A stretch of 64,000 bases of DNA from Agriotes lineatus (lineage: Eukaryota > Arthropoda > Insecta > Coleoptera > Elateridae), in the NCBI GenBank assembly GCA_940337035.1, contig CALNHX010002993.1, forward strand, positions 62,001-126,000, read 5' to 3'. Position numbers and translations under genes: made by a program. Positions 26,601-41,600 of the stretch are shown here, one piece after another. A model generated the notes under the pieces. The model worked only from the letters and a program-made list of their open reading frames with translations. It searched no databases and was not told the origin of the DNA. Position 1 is the first letter of the stretch; every line of letters begins with the position of its first letter.

Positions 26601-29600
26601 TTCTCACTGTATTTAATACTTATCAGTTGTATGATGGACGTGAGTTTTACTAGTTTGCATTCTTCAACCCTTTTGGTTTTTTGCATGTTTGAAAAATCAT
26701 CTTCTGAGTAATCGCTTATTTTGCTTCTGCTTCTTAATTCAGATTGTGCAGTGTGATTTTTTGTTTTAAACAAACATAGCTGGTTAATAGTGATAGTAGG
26801 CTCGCCGAAGTTTCATTATGAATAGTACAGTGCTGCCAACGTACTATTCATAATGAAACTCCGGCGAGTCGCCGGCGAGCCACTGGCGAACGACTATGCA
26901 TACGGGTGTAACTCTTTCTTATTTTTATTTATCATATCCCATTTTCCGTGAGGTGGCTGGTGGAAGGGGAGGATGTATAATACATCCTTCCCTTCCACCA
27001 GCCACTTTTTGTTCTACCTGTATCTTATTACATTTTTTACTTGCCTTGTCTTTCCCCTTTGTCTTTTACCTTGTACCCTTATCTGTGTGGTTATTTTTGG
27101 CGTTATGTTTTGATCCATTCTATAAATGGCGCTAATGCATTTCAGTTGTTTATTCTCTCTCTTCAAATTTTCTGCATCTTATGATAATGCTGGTAGCTAA
27201 ACTGTATTGATGATTTGTATTTTGATCTTCTTGCTGATTTCTCTTTTAATTATCGAATTGTTAATTTTAAAATAACGGATGTTCCAAAAGTCTTTAAGTC
27301 CTGGGCGGCTATGGAAATTCAAACGTACGAATAATATGTTGGTGGCACTGTCAGTCTGTGTTAAAACTGACGGAATTTGACATCGACTTACAGTGCTACC
27401 AACATATAATTCATACGTTTGAATTTCCACAGCCGCCCAGGACGTAAACACTTTATGAACACCCGTTAGATCAGGTTGGCTTTATTAATTCGTATTTAAC
27501 TAGTAGCTAAGCTTCATTACTATATTTTTACTATCTTTTAAGATTAGTTCACACAATTAGTCTCACCAGGTGCTTATTGCTACCTGCATTTCCACATCTT
27601 TTCTAAATAATTTTATTCATTGGAAGTATGAAGGGGACTCATGCCACCTCCTTACTTAACTCCTTGTAGTAGCTAGTACCATTTATCCTTACATTCCCTT
27701 CAACATTTTTCTAAAGCTTGGATATATTTTGTATGTTTCTAGTATTTCCCATATCTTCCTTTGCTATATTGTATAACGCTGCACTTGTGTCTAGAAATGC
27801 AATCCTCATCTTGTTACCCTTTTCAAGATTTTCTGCGTATTATCCTTAAGGTATGATTATGATCTTGGGTCTGGCTGCCCGATCCTTGAAGAGAAATGAA
27901 TGGCTGTGCGGCGGTTCCGTTGAAGATGGCAGTGTTGCTGGTTGACGTGTCGAATATTTAATTTACCGTATAGTACGTGAGGAAGTATTACTTCAGGGTT
28001 ACCAAAAAATATTAAATTGGTTTGTTAGTTACTTCATTATTATTTATTCACGTGTGAGAGCGACCCAACTTCGTAAACTCTTTCGGAATTTGGCGAGGTC
28101 TTACTTAATTAACCCAGGCAATGAGCAGTTCCCCATGTTAAAATTCTTCATAAGCTGTTCGTAAGGCCCAAGTTACACTATTATATTTCTAATCCGAGCT
28201 ACGTTTCCTTTTAGTATTTTGACAATGTGCCAAAAGTATTTCCCATTTTGTCTGTACGGTTTCTGTACTTCATTACCAAACTGTTCCGGTATATTTCTTG
28301 GATTTTCTTACCGCTTGCTTAGCTTCATTTCTGCTTCTTACGTGTCTGCTCACTTTAATTTTTGTTATGATGTCGCTGCCTCTATTTAGTTCGTACAGTT
28401 CTGCGTTATATCTTCTTCTCCATTGATTATTTTCGTTTATAGGTCCATATACTCTTCGTAGGATCTTTCTTTCAAAGGCGGCAATTCGTTTTTCATCGTT
28501 CTTTGTCAGTATCCATGCTTTTGATCCATATTTCAAAACTGGAATGATGAGTGTTTTGTATAGGGTTATTTTAGATGATCGAGTGAATTGTTGCCTCAAG
28601 GAGTAGTAGCATCTGTTTGCTAGGACTAGTCTTCTTCTAATCTCCTCCTTCACGTCGTTTTGGTTATTTACTAGTGAGCCCAAGTATTCGAATTCCTGTA
28701 CTACTTCTATATTGTACTCTCCGATGGTTATGTTTTGCCCAATCCGGTACGCTCTGGTGTTGCTATAATGTGTTTCGTCTTACTCTCGTTCACTTGTAGG
28801 CCCATTGATCTGCCAGCTTTCTCAATTTTTATAAATGATTCCGTGGCATATGCGAGCGATGTTCCTATTACGTCGATATCGTCTGCGTACGATAGTACTT
28901 GAGTTGAAGATTGTACCAGTAGTTTGTACCTTGGAGTCTCTGATGGCTTTCTCTAGTGTTATATTAAATAGCAGGCACGCTAATGCATCGCCTTGCCGCA
29001 GTCCTCTGTGTGTGCTAAACTGTTTGGATATTTCGTTTTGTATTTTGACTGCACACAGGACATTCGTTAGTGTCATTTGGGTGAGTGCTACTAGTTTTTG
29101 GGGGATTTTGAATTCTTGCATTGCTTCGGTTAATTTTGATCTTTTAATCCTATCGTAGGTAGGCTGTCTTGAAATCGATAAATGTGTGGTAGGTGTCTAT
29201 GTTCAATTCATGCATTTTCTCTAGTATCTGTCGTAACGTAAACAGCTGGTCGGTGGTTGATTTCTTCAGGGGGAAGCCGCACTAGTACTGTTCAACGATA
29301 TCTTTGGTATATGTTAATAATCTATTGTATAGCACATTAGAGAAGATTTTGTATATTGCGTTAAGCAGTGTAATGCCCCTGTAATTGCTGCAGAGTAATT
29401 GATCCCCTTTTTTGTGTAGGGGGCATAATATGCCCAAGTTCCATTCTGCTGGCATTGTTTGGGTGTTCCATACGTCCAGTATTATATAGTGGATTTGGTC
29501 TGCTAGTACTTCTTCTCTGCTTTTGAATAGTTCTGCTATAATCTGCAATTCACGCATCGAGTTTTTTCACCTTTTTTATACAACGGTACCAATACTGCCA

Positions 29601-32600
29601 TCTTCCATTGCTCAGGTACCTTTTCCCGCTACCAATTTTTTTAAAAAGCTTGTATATATAAGGTGTATCAGAAATACATGTGCTACCTTTAACCCATGGA
29701 AAAACTCACAAAGTTACTAAGTAACTTTTCTATAGAATTTTGCAAAAATTGTAATTTTCTATATACATATTATGTTTTTGCCTTGTAATTTTGACAATAC
29801 GAGTCATTCGGTATCTCACGTAACTGGTCACCATGACTTTCAACGATGAAGCTTTTTGACAATGTTCCGTTGCATATTTTAAATCAGTTTGAGGGGTGTT
29901 TATTAAAAAATTACAAACAGAAAAAGTATTTAATTTAGCAAGCTCTACTACTCCTTAAAATTAACACTCTGTGCCTTGTATATGTTACGGTTAAAGTGTT
30001 TACTTGGCTAGTTTATCTTGATAGTATACAAACTATCCAAATGTCTGGCTATTTTGATGAAAAATCATATTTCTAGTAAAATAGCTATGAATATTAGCTG
30101 GTTTGCATACTATCCAGCTAGTTTACAAACTATACAAAATTTATCGCCAAAGTACAAACCACAAGAAAAGTACACAAGTTAACCGGTGTTTTTGGCTAGT
30201 TTACAAACTATCCACAGTATTTGGATAAAGTGTGAACTTAATATTCATAGTAATACATAATAACTAACTCGTTGGTTAGTATGTAAACTAACCTATTCCA
30301 TTTGGTTAATTTATGTAAGATTTACATAAGATGATTCGATTGTCTGTAAATCATAAGTATTTACCACATAATAATCATTCCTGTTACTAGTGTTGGGTCC
30401 AGTTTCGCGTATTCTCTTTATACGTTGCAAAAGTTCACTATAATCACTTGTCATTCATTAATTTTGAATTCTGCGACTTTTGCTTGTAAGCTTCCAAAAG
30501 CAGGTTTTCAAATTGTTGTTGATTCATTTTTAATAACTAGATACCTATCCTTAAACAAATTTCACAAGACACAACAGTAAACAATAACAACACATAGCAC
30601 TTGCCCAAACATAACCTCACTTTTCTAATAACTTACCCAAATGGAATTGGTTAGTTTACATACTAACAGAGTTGGTTATTATGTATTACTACTAATATTA
30701 AATTCACACTTTATCCAAATACTGTGGATAGTTTGTAAACTAGCCAAAAACACCGGTTAATTTGTGTAATTTTCTTGTGGCTTGTACTTTGGCTATAAAT
30801 CTTGTATAGTTTGTAAACTAGCTGGATAGTATGCAAACCAGCCAATATTCATAGCTATTTTAGTAGAAATATGTTTTTCCATCAAAATATCCAGACATTT
30901 GGATAGTTTGTATACTATCCAGCTAGTCTATAAACTAGCCAAATAAACACTTTAACCGTAACATATATATTCATTTAGCGCTTTACCTCCATTCTTTTTA
31001 AATTCTGATATAATAATCATAATAATAATAATATTTCCTCTAGGACACTTCCCATTTTTCAAATGTGTTACTACCTCTTCTATTCTTTCTTTTTGGTCTT
31101 CTTGCTCCTCTTCTATTTCGTCATTTAATATTTCATTGAATAATTATTTCCAGTGGTTCACCATTTCTATTTCTTCCCCTATTAAGTTGCCGTGTTTGTC
31201 TTTATAAAATAATATTTTTTGCTCCCTATCCTTGCATGTATTTTATTGGTAAAGATTCCTTATCTCTTTTTATATTTTTCTTGTAAATTAATGTTTGAAA
31301 GACTCTTCACATTTCTATATATACTTTTTGAGTGTCGTTTTAGCTCGCAATGCATTTCTTCGTTCTGTGCTGTTTTGGTCTGCAGCATTTTTGTCTTTCA
31401 GCTCTTGCAACTCGATAGTCCTCATTAAGTCATCCTTCTCTTTTTACTCTCTTTTTCTTTCCTACCAATTTTATTATTTCCTACAAATGTTCTATTCTCT
31501 TCCTATATCCAGTTTGTGTTTAGTTTTTCCGCATATTTTAATTCTTTGTTGATATTCCTTTTTAATCTTTAATTCTAGTAGTTTTCTATGTCATAGTTGG
31601 ATTGAACAATCGTTTTCTTTTTTAATTTCTCCAATTTCTTGTACTTCTATGTCGTACACACTAAAAAGTGGTCCGAGCCCATTTCTGCAGTACAGTATGA
31701 TCTGACACTTTTTAATAAGCTGAAACATCTTTCTTGTATAATCCCTTTAACTCTTCTTAAATAACGCATCTCTGCTGCTTGTAACTTACTTCTCATCCTT
31801 CTTGACAGGACCCATGTCTCGCAGCCATAGGTAAGTATTGGTCGGTATATTGTTTTGAAGATTGTTTATCTTTGTTTGTCTCGACACTTCTCTTTTATTT
31901 AAGAATTTATCCTTTATTGCGTAGTATACTTTATTAGTTTTCTCTACTCTCTTCTTGAGGTCCATTTCTTGTCTTCCCGTCGCCTCTATTGTGACTCCTA
32001 AATATTCAAAGTGGCTGACTTGTTCTATGTCTTTCCCTTCTATTTGGATGTTAATTTTATACGCCTCCTTTAATACCATCACTTTCGTCTTGTCTAGGTT
32101 CAATTTCATATTGAACTGTTTTAGCACTTCGTTCCATACATTTAAGTTTATTTGCAGGTCCGCTTCATTTTCTGCCATTATTGCGACATCGTCTGCAAAT
32201 GCGCATTCTGCTATCTGTACTATCTGTAGGTTTCTATAACCCAGCTTTAATTTTTTAACTCTTGCATATTGCACGTCTTTATATTATCATCCATATTGTG
32301 AATAATACCGGGCTCATGACTCCCCCCTGTCTTAATCCTTCATTTGTATTAAAACTTTCTGATATGAAATTCTTGCTCATGACATAATTAACATTGTTCT
32401 TGTAGAGTCTTTTGATAGCCTCTATCAAGTTTCTATCAACTCCTCTGCTGTTCAGGCTTTCCATATCTTCCTTCTTTTGACTCGATCGAATGCTTTGTTT
32501 AAGTCAATAAAAGCCAAGAATACTTTCTTGTTATACGGTACCGTTTTCTTAATTATTTCTTTAATTGTAAAAATATGGTCTTGAGCGCTATGTCCTTTTC

Positions 32601-35600
32601 TGAATCCACTTTGTGATTTCGAGAGTGTCTCCTCTATTTTTCCTCTTAGTCGCTTTTCCATTATCTGCTCGTATATCTTCATGGGTACACTTAACAATGT
32701 GATCCCTCTATAATTATTGCACAGCGTGTTGTCACCATTTTTGTGCACTGGTAGGACCAGTCCTACTTCCCAGTCTTTTGGTATAGCCTTTTCACTCCAC
32801 ACTTTATTATAAATATTTAGCAGCAGCATTTCTCCGTCTTCCCCCATATGCTTTAACATTTCAGGTTTTATTTTGTCGTACCCGGGTGCTTTGCCATTTT
32901 TTATATTTTTAATGGCTTCTCTCATTTCTTGTAGCTCTATTTCCTCTCCGTTCATCACTTCTTGCTCGTCTATACTTCTTTCATTATTTACTATTGTATT
33001 AATGTCTTCTGCTTTTGTTTCTGGTTGTGTTGGATTTAATAATTATTTGGAATATTCCCTCCACCTTTCCATAACATCTGTGTCTTCTGTTATTATTTCT
33101 CCTTTCTTATTTCTTATCTTGTTATTGTACGTTGCTTTATTGTTTCGTAATGACTTTAGTGCTTTATAGAACAGCTTCTGATTTCCTTTACTATTTCTTT
33201 CCAGTCTTTCCCCGAATTCTTTCCATGTGTCTTGTTTTGCCGTAAGTATTAAGTTCTTAACTTTTATTCTTTGATCTTTATATCTTTTGTATGTCTCTTC
33301 GTTTCTATTACCAAGGTATGCCTTCCAGTATTCTTTCTTTTTCTTAACTTTATTCTTAGTACCCTCGTTCCACCATGCTGTTTGCTTTGTGGTATTAGTT
33401 GTTCTTCTTTTCCCGCAAGCTTCTAATGCTGCATCCAATATCATATTTTTGAAGTGTTTTCATAGTTGTTCAGTATTTGCTTTTTCCAGGTCATTTCCAA
33501 ATGCTTTAATTTTATTACTTAAGATTTCTTTATATCTCCTGCTAACTTCTATATCGTTTAGCTTATAGGTTTTAGTTGTTTGGTACTCCACTTTTTTAGT
33601 TATTTTCTTTGTTTCGTCCTTTCTGCTGTTGTTCTCGTCTACTATTTTTGCTATCACTAGGTAGTGGTCGCTATAGATTTCTGGTCCTCGACTGACTTTG
33701 ACATCATTCACTTTTCTTCTGTTTGTTTTTACTATTAATATATAGTCGATAATAGATTTTTCATTTCTGCTGGTGACTTCCCTTGTAAATTTATGAATAT
33801 CTTTATGTTGATAGAATGTATTTGTTACTAGTAAATTATTTAGAGTGCAATATTCTATTAATCGTTCCCCGTTATTATTCTTTGTATCTTCTTCAAATCT
33901 TCCTACAGCTTTGATCGATTTGTTTACTTGTTTCCCACTCTGCTGTTTAGGTCTCCCGCTACGTATATCTTTCCTTTACTATTTTCTCTTGCTACAGTTA
34001 ATTCTTCCCAGAATTTATCTTTGTTTACTTTTGAATCATTATCATCTGGCCCGTATACAGCTATTACTGTTATTATGTCTCCATTAGTATCTTTTAGTTC
34101 TACTGTTAATAATCTTTCATTCCATCCTTTCCATTTTTGAATACTTACTGCTAGTTCCTCCTTGATTAAGCAGCCTACACCTGCTCTTGCTCTTGTATTC
34201 TCTGGTACTCCACTATATATGAGTACGTGTCCATCTTTCATTTGTATGATCCCTTGTCCTTTCTTTTTTGTCTCTGATATGGTCAGTATGTCTAGTTTTG
34301 CTTTTACGAATTCGTACTTCAGCTCATTTTCTTTCCCTGCTAAACTTCTAATATTCCATGTTGCCAATTTCCATACTTTTGGTTTTTTTGTTTTGTGCAT
34401 TTCCACTGTTATATTTTTTGTTTTATCGTTTTCCTTTTCCATTGCCCGTTTCGTCTCATTTGTTTTCCCTTTGTTGTTTGCCCTTACTTTTTTGGAGTAT
34501 TTCCTGTTATTGTAATCTTCAGTAATTTGTCTCGTAGTTCTTCCTGTGAGTTATCCCCTGGAGATCTTTGACTCATGGTTCTGCCTTTCTTTTTGTCTTC
34601 ATTTCTTTCTATCTGTGTCTCAATGGTCTTTGTCTCGTTTATTACTTTCTCTTCTTCTGCATCTAAACCAAATTCACCGAATCGAGTCAGCAGGCGTAAA
34701 CAAATTCACGTGAACACTGTAGAACTTTGTTCACACGATTGCGGCTTGTGCGGATAAAAATTGTAATATGTTTTTCAGCGCTAGTCAGCGACACGCATTT
34801 GCTTTGTTTCTTAGGAGGAGATAATTGATCTGGCACTCCTGTTGGTTCATCTGCATAATCTGTTGAACTCGCCATTGCTAATATGTAATAATAGCTGTCG
34901 AATTCTATCGTTAAAATTTGACGTGCAGGTCGTCAGTCTGTGAACTCAGTATAATCACTGCAAACAACGGGCCAATTGCATCGCGCGCATGCAGCTAATA
35001 CGGACTGATCACGCGCCAATGTTTATTTACTTCCACTGACTCGACTTCGTGAATTCGGTATAGTGCATTCGTTTCCTGTTCCCTTATGGTTTTGATTTGT
35101 TCCAAAGAGTATGTGTTTCCATTCATTATTATTTTATTGTATCTAACAATAGCTGTGTGTCCTTCTGCTCTGATCTCCTTCATATATTTTATCAGTTCTT
35201 TTCTTTGCATTTGTATCTCTCTTGAGTAATCTTCATCCATGTAAATTTTTGTACCTCTTAGTTTTTTAGTCTCTTTGAGTATCTCTACTTTTTTACTCCA
35301 TTTCCTTGTTTCCATCATAATTGGTCTGATTTTGCCTTCTTGGTACTTCCCGATTCTCCTGGTCTCATTTACCTCCGCCTCCCAATACTATTGGTATTCC
35401 CAGGTCTCGTAGTACTACTTGTATTTTTTCGTCTCTTTGTAACTCGCTCTCATTTTCTTGGTCCGCCACTTCGTGTATTATTATTTATTTTATTATTATT
35501 ATTGGAGGTAGAAAGGCAGCTTTAAGCTGATATATCCACGTATAATACATGATATTGCATTATGTTGTATAATGTTTGTTAATAGTTAGTTGTTTTATTG

Positions 35601-38600
35601 TATTGTATTTGTGTTTGTAGTATTGTTTGCATAATGTTTGTCCAGTCTATTTTTAAATTGATTTATGGATGTGGCATTAGTTACTTCTTCAGGTAATTTG
35701 TTCCAGTCACTCACTATGCGATTACACAGAAAATTATGTCGAGGATTAAGTTCTGCTCTGGTTCTTAGCAGGTGCATCTTGTGTCCTCGTAAATTGGTTC
35801 TTGATTGGAGTTTGAACATGGATTTTAGCTCTGGGCAGTCGTAATAATTGTTTAATATTTTAAAGGTTTCAATCAAATCGCCACGTTGCCGACGTTGTTG
35901 CAGTGTTGGAAGTTTGAGCAGTTCAAGACGATGTGGGTACTCGAGTCTTTTGAATCCTTGTGGTAGTTTAGTAGCCCGACGTTGGACATTCTCTATCAAT
36001 GTAATATCCGTCTGGAAGTAAGGATTCCATATCTGAAAACCGTATTCCAACAAAGGCCTAATGTACGTTTTATAAATTTTGACAAATGTGTCTGGTTTAA
36101 GATTTTGGAATGCTTTCCTTATCATGTAGATTACCGAGTTGGCAGTTTTGACAATTCCAGTTATATGAGACTCCCATTTTAGGTTTGAGGATACCAGTAT
36201 TCCAAGGTCTTTCTGTTCACTGACAGTAGTAATAGAAACGCCATCAGTGTAGTAGGCTGTCTTAGGATTATTAGCTCCAAAACGCAAAATAGTGCACTTG
36301 CTGGCATTTAAGTTAATCAACCAGTTCCTGGTCCATTCTTGTATTCTGTCTAGGTCTTGTTGGAGTTGCCCTGAGCTGGTTAAAGGATTAGCAAAATATT
36401 TGACATCATCAGCGAAGAATAATACATTAGATTTTATGACCTTCCTTAAGTCGAGCATGAAGAGCGTGAATAGAGTGGGCGAGAGAACTGATCCCTGGGG
36501 TACTCCACTTCTTACTAATTTTGGCTGCGACTTTGACTTGCCTGATCTTACACAGAAATTCCTATTTGTTAGAAAGTCTTCAATCCATTTCAATAACTTG
36601 CCACGAATTCCAAGATGATCTAATTTGGCTATAAGACGTTGAATTGGGACTCTGTCGAAGGCCTTCTCAAAATCCAAGTATATTACATCTCGAGAGGCTC
36701 CCGGGAATCATGTGCTGTCGTCCACTTGTCTAGGCAAGATAGCAGGTTAGACACTGTTGACCTGTGCGGAGTGAATCCGTGCTGTTCCTGAATTATTATG
36801 TTTTCTTGCATTAAAAAATTTCTCAGCTGGTTAACAATAATATGCTCCATTTACAGGTTCACAGGCGATACATGTCAGAGAGATGGGACGATAGTTAGCT
36901 GGATTCAACTTATCCCCTTTCTTATAAATTGGAACCACCACATTTTCTTTCCACTGCTGAGGTAATTTGCCTTCTTGAAAGCTTTGATGCATGATCTTTG
37001 TCAGTGGCTGGCTAAGCATTGGTGCAGTATTTTTTAGAATAATTGATGGAATTTCGTCGGGGCCCGCTGCCGAGTCTACCTTCAAGTTTTGTAAGATTTC
37101 TCTGACTACATTTTCCTCGATGATTATCTCGGAGATTGCATTTCCAACTCGTGGGGTTGTGTTGAGGATGGTGCGGTTATTGAATTCTGGCTCTTGGAGA
37201 AAGGTTCTCTCAAAATGATCACCAAATATATTGGCAATTTTTGTTTGTTTGGTTGTTAAGTTTCCGTCTGGATCTCTTAGAACAGGCGGGATGGATATAG
37301 AGGAGGCAATGTTTTGTTTGACATAAGCATAAAAAGCTTTGTCACCGCTATCAATAATGTTCGATTCAAATTGTGCTCGTGACCTTCTGATTTGATTTAT
37401 GCAGTGATTCCGTAACCTTGTGTAATCTTCGTAGGTTACATTATTTGTACCATTTCTATAATTGTTCCAGACTTCCTTTTTCCTTAGAATAGTTTGTTTA
37501 ATTTCTCTCGTTACCCATGGTTTGTTTGTGGGTCTTTTGTTTGATCTCATTTCTTGGTTTCTCTCTCCATTTCTTCTATCTTGTTCCTGTGTATATTGTT
37601 TGAGGCTTAGAATCTCTTTCTTCAATTATAGCCATTATAAGCAATTAAAATTTCTTTAACAAAAATTAAAATTGCTATAAATTGACATTATGAAAGAATG
37701 TAACCTTAAAAATAAATAATTGGAGTTCCGAAGAAAAGCAGAGAATGTGAGAAATTAAACACAAAAGCATACTTTAAGTAGTTTACAAAAATGATTGTTC
37801 AAAATGTAGTCATTATTGTCAATACAGAGTTAACACCATTTTTTACACTTTTTACTGAGCGGAGTAGCATATTAGCTGAAGTATAGTTGACTGCCTCTCT
37901 TATATGGTTTTTAACTCTGCAGTATATTCGGGCACCATAAGGAAAATAGGATCCTTAAAACAGCTCCAGAGCAAAAATCTAAATGATATAGATCCTAAAA
38001 GGTCTTTGATTTTGAATATTTCTCTCAGGAAATCGTAAGCGATACATTCATAATGCTGCAGCACTCTTTTTACGGCATTCATAATAAATTATTAACAATA
38101 AAATATGACGTATATAAACTCGTTTAATGATCGACTTATATATATATATAATATATAGCGGGTGAATATTCCAAAACCGAACATAGGCAATTAACATGGA
38201 AAAAAGGTTTTTCGCAGATTGCTACTCCCCATTTTAACTTGGAGGGTTTATAATGACACCAATTGAAAGAAGATTTTTTTTCTCATCTAATGATATGCGA
38301 ATTAGTTAATTTTCAAGGGTAATACCACAAAAGGTGAAAATTTTTTGAGAATTTTTTTGTTCACATGCAAATTATTGTGTTGAAATTTTGTGAAACCAAA
38401 ACTGCTTTAAAAATTCCGCGAGACCGCAGGTCGAGTGGAATTTGAGCAGTTTTTGTTGAGAGAAATTTGCAATCATTTGCATGTTGACGAAAAAAATTTG
38501 CCTTGAGTGGTATTTGGAAAGATTATTCAACAGTATGGGTAGATGACTTTTACCGTGTTCGACAGCACACATTTTTAACGTTTTCCACTATTAATTCAAT

Positions 38601-41600
38601 ACTGAAGCTTCCAACACGATTATTATGAGTTTTTAGAACGACGCTGATTTGCAAACTTCACTTTGACGTTTTGGCGAAATGTCAGTCAAAGGCTACTCAC
38701 TAAATTGAAATCATTGAAACCAATCGGAATCGCGTGAAAAAACTGCGACATTAGGTGTTTTCAATGACAGTCAATTTTTATTGGCCGTTTCTGACAAATT
38801 GAACAATTTTCATTGGTTCGTTCATTATAGTGTTGAATAATCAGGTGTATATCTTTATTATTTTATCGAAAATTCGTGATAAATCCGATTTTTAAAAATC
38901 ATATCTTGCCATGACTCTATGTCATTAAAAAAAACACGTTGAGTGATGGCTTCCCTGAAATCAAGTTATCTTAACATAATGAATCTGTCACTTGAATGAC
39001 GTTTGAATCTATTTATTGTCTTACGACTCATGGCTCAACATGATTTTCCGAATTGAATTTTTGCGAATTTTTGATAAAATAATGAGAAATACAACTGAAA
39101 ATTAACTAATTCACATATCATTAGATGAGAAAAAAAATCTTCTTTCGATTGGTGTCATTATAAACCCTCTAAGTTAAAATGGGGAGCAGCAATCTGCGAA
39201 AAACCTTTTTCCCTTGCCTATGTTCGGTTTCGAAATATTCACCCGGTATATAATAAAAGCAATCACCAGCAAAGATTGTTCTTTGTTTACTTCTGTTTTC
39301 TAAGACTTCTAGATTTAAATTCGAATTTCCATGGCAATCTAGATTTGATACATTTTTAGAATTTTTTGGTAGTATTTTTCACGAAAGAGAATTAAAAATT
39401 CTACCAAAATTTATAAAAATATACAGAGTATTCCATTAAAAATAAAATAGTTGAATATTGATAGTCGAAACAGTTACTGCAATCTGCAAACTAATATCCA
39501 TTTAATAAATACAGCAGACGCTCGATAAAGTAAACTAATTCGAACCAAGTGTGTTCACATTGTTGAAATGTTTACATTAGCGAGCATGATTTTATTAATA
39601 AACACATTATTAAAAGAAACGTTTAATAACACAAATAAAAAACAAAACCTATTATGACAGCGATAAGTAATACACATTTTTAATGAGAAGAAAAATAAGC
39701 TGCTATTTTATTCTGCATAGATTAGCGCCTATGTTCTATAATGACTAAAATGAAATGCAAACGCATCATAAATACCCATCCGATCGACTCAGCCATGACG
39801 CAGAGGGGAATCCCCTACATAAATCGGCGACTAACCTTTGCCAAGAACTGTTTACGTTATCGAACTGTACAGGTTGCTTACGTTATCGGGCGTTCTGTTC
39901 CATCCTATAGTATGAATTTTGTGTTAACTTTATCCAGTGTTTACGTTATCGAGCATTTGCTGTATATAGTGCTTTCGTAAAGTAGTGGATACATTCGTTA
40001 AACATTCAAGGAATAACTTTTGGAAAAAACGCTGGGATCCGTCGATTTTTATTTTTATTTGCGCATTTTTTCAAATAAAATCTATACATACAGGGTGATG
40101 ACGTCGTCGATATTTTTTTAAATCGTAACCCCCTTTTTTTATTACGGGATTTGAAAGAACGCATTTTTACTTTCCCATACCCATAGGTATAGGGAAGTCT
40201 TGGAATCATGAAAATTTTGGAAATCGAGATTTTCACAGAAATATCCGTTTTGGGCCTCTAGGAACCCAAAAAAGTGGTTTTTAAAAAATGTCTGTCTGTG
40301 TGTGGGTGGGTGACGCTTCTACCGCCGAAAGAATTGCTCCGATTTTGATGCGCTTTGGAATGCGGGGGTGTATCGAACATTCATCGACAAAATAAGCTTT
40401 TCAAAAAAATCCGAAACCGGAAGCGGAAGTTACGCATGTTTTTTTGGTACGACTGTTTTCGTGATTAAAATTTAGAAAATTTTATCACGGATAACGATAG
40501 AGGGTCATAAGACAAATCTGTTAGTTTTTTGCCGAACTCGCTAGGTTTAAAATGAAGGGCGCTATGATTTTTTGAAAATTTTGAGTTTAACGCCCTATTA
40601 CTCAAAAACGGATGAATCGATTCAATTGATTTTTGTTTTCTGAATAGTATATGAAGGCTAACATGAGGTGATATAAAAAGTGTTTTGAAAAATATTAAGG
40701 GGCCTAAATTACAAATTTTCAAAATTTTGGAAATTTTCTAAAAATCATTTCTCAAAAACTGCCCACAGGAATTTGTTTAAACTTCATACACTGATAGACC
40801 CCGAAAAGGGCTATCGATCTGTTTTTTAAAGAATTTCATGAATTATCTGTGGCGCCCTCTACAAAGCTTTGAAGTTTGAAAATTTAAACCCCTTTAATTA
40901 ATAAACAAAACAAGATAGGTAGCTGGGGTTTTCATTGAATTGCTCAGTGCATAATGGAGCATATGAATATGCAAAAAAATATTACACTCGTGGATATATG
41001 TAAGCGCACCGGCCCCCTCCCCCCTCTATTTTTGAAAAATATTTTTTTTTATTCTAACGGTTGTTATATTTTTGCGTCAAAGAATCTTTTTCCGCGAAAA
41101 TAAAAAAATCGATTTTGTATGCCCTAGAAAATATAATTTCCAGGTACTTAGAAAATTTCACCTCGGTGCTACAGCCGTTTTTGAGGAAAATAATACATAA
41201 ACTAGCACAGTGGCGGCTTGTCCACTTGGCGCCATCTACAGAAGCTCGGTGGTCACGTTTTGAACTACACATCTTATAACATAAAATCGTAGCTTTCTTT
41301 GTTTGCGTGTAACTATGTTTGTTCGCTATCTCCTCCGAAGATACTGGACCGATTAAGTTGTACGATGGCTTAAAAGTTTGCTAATTTTCAGACTTAGATC
41401 GTAGGCCGGTTTTTATTTACAAAAAAGTGCGAAACAGTTGTAATTTAATTAACTTCTCTAGGCAGCAGTATAATTTAATTAACTTCTCTAGGCAGTGGAG
41501 CGGAGCGCCTATCGCTGTCTACTATTAGCTCGGGTGCGCGCATTATTCAAACAGGAGAGTGTGGTTCTGCGGTAAGCGGTAAGCGTGCTGGCCTATCACG

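Larger units (their letters stand above)
35475..37640 (-). mobile_element. CR1/Jockey-like LINE with AATAAT tail
   Basis: Inserted into the neighbouring RTE-like LINE. Frames 37625-36831 and 36677-35595. The RT carries SAAGPDEIPS, LPQQWKENVVVPIYKKGDK, PANYRPISLTC, then YLDFEKAFDRVP, RSGVPQGSVLSPTLFTLFML, the catalytic LFFADDVKY, and a C-terminus with RRATKLPQGF, RGDLIETFKIL and WNKLPEEVTNATSINQFK. The 3' end is a short ATT-type run (35475-35503). Two frameshifts (about 36850 and 36700) separate the frames. Endonuclease missing. Confidence 0.88.
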
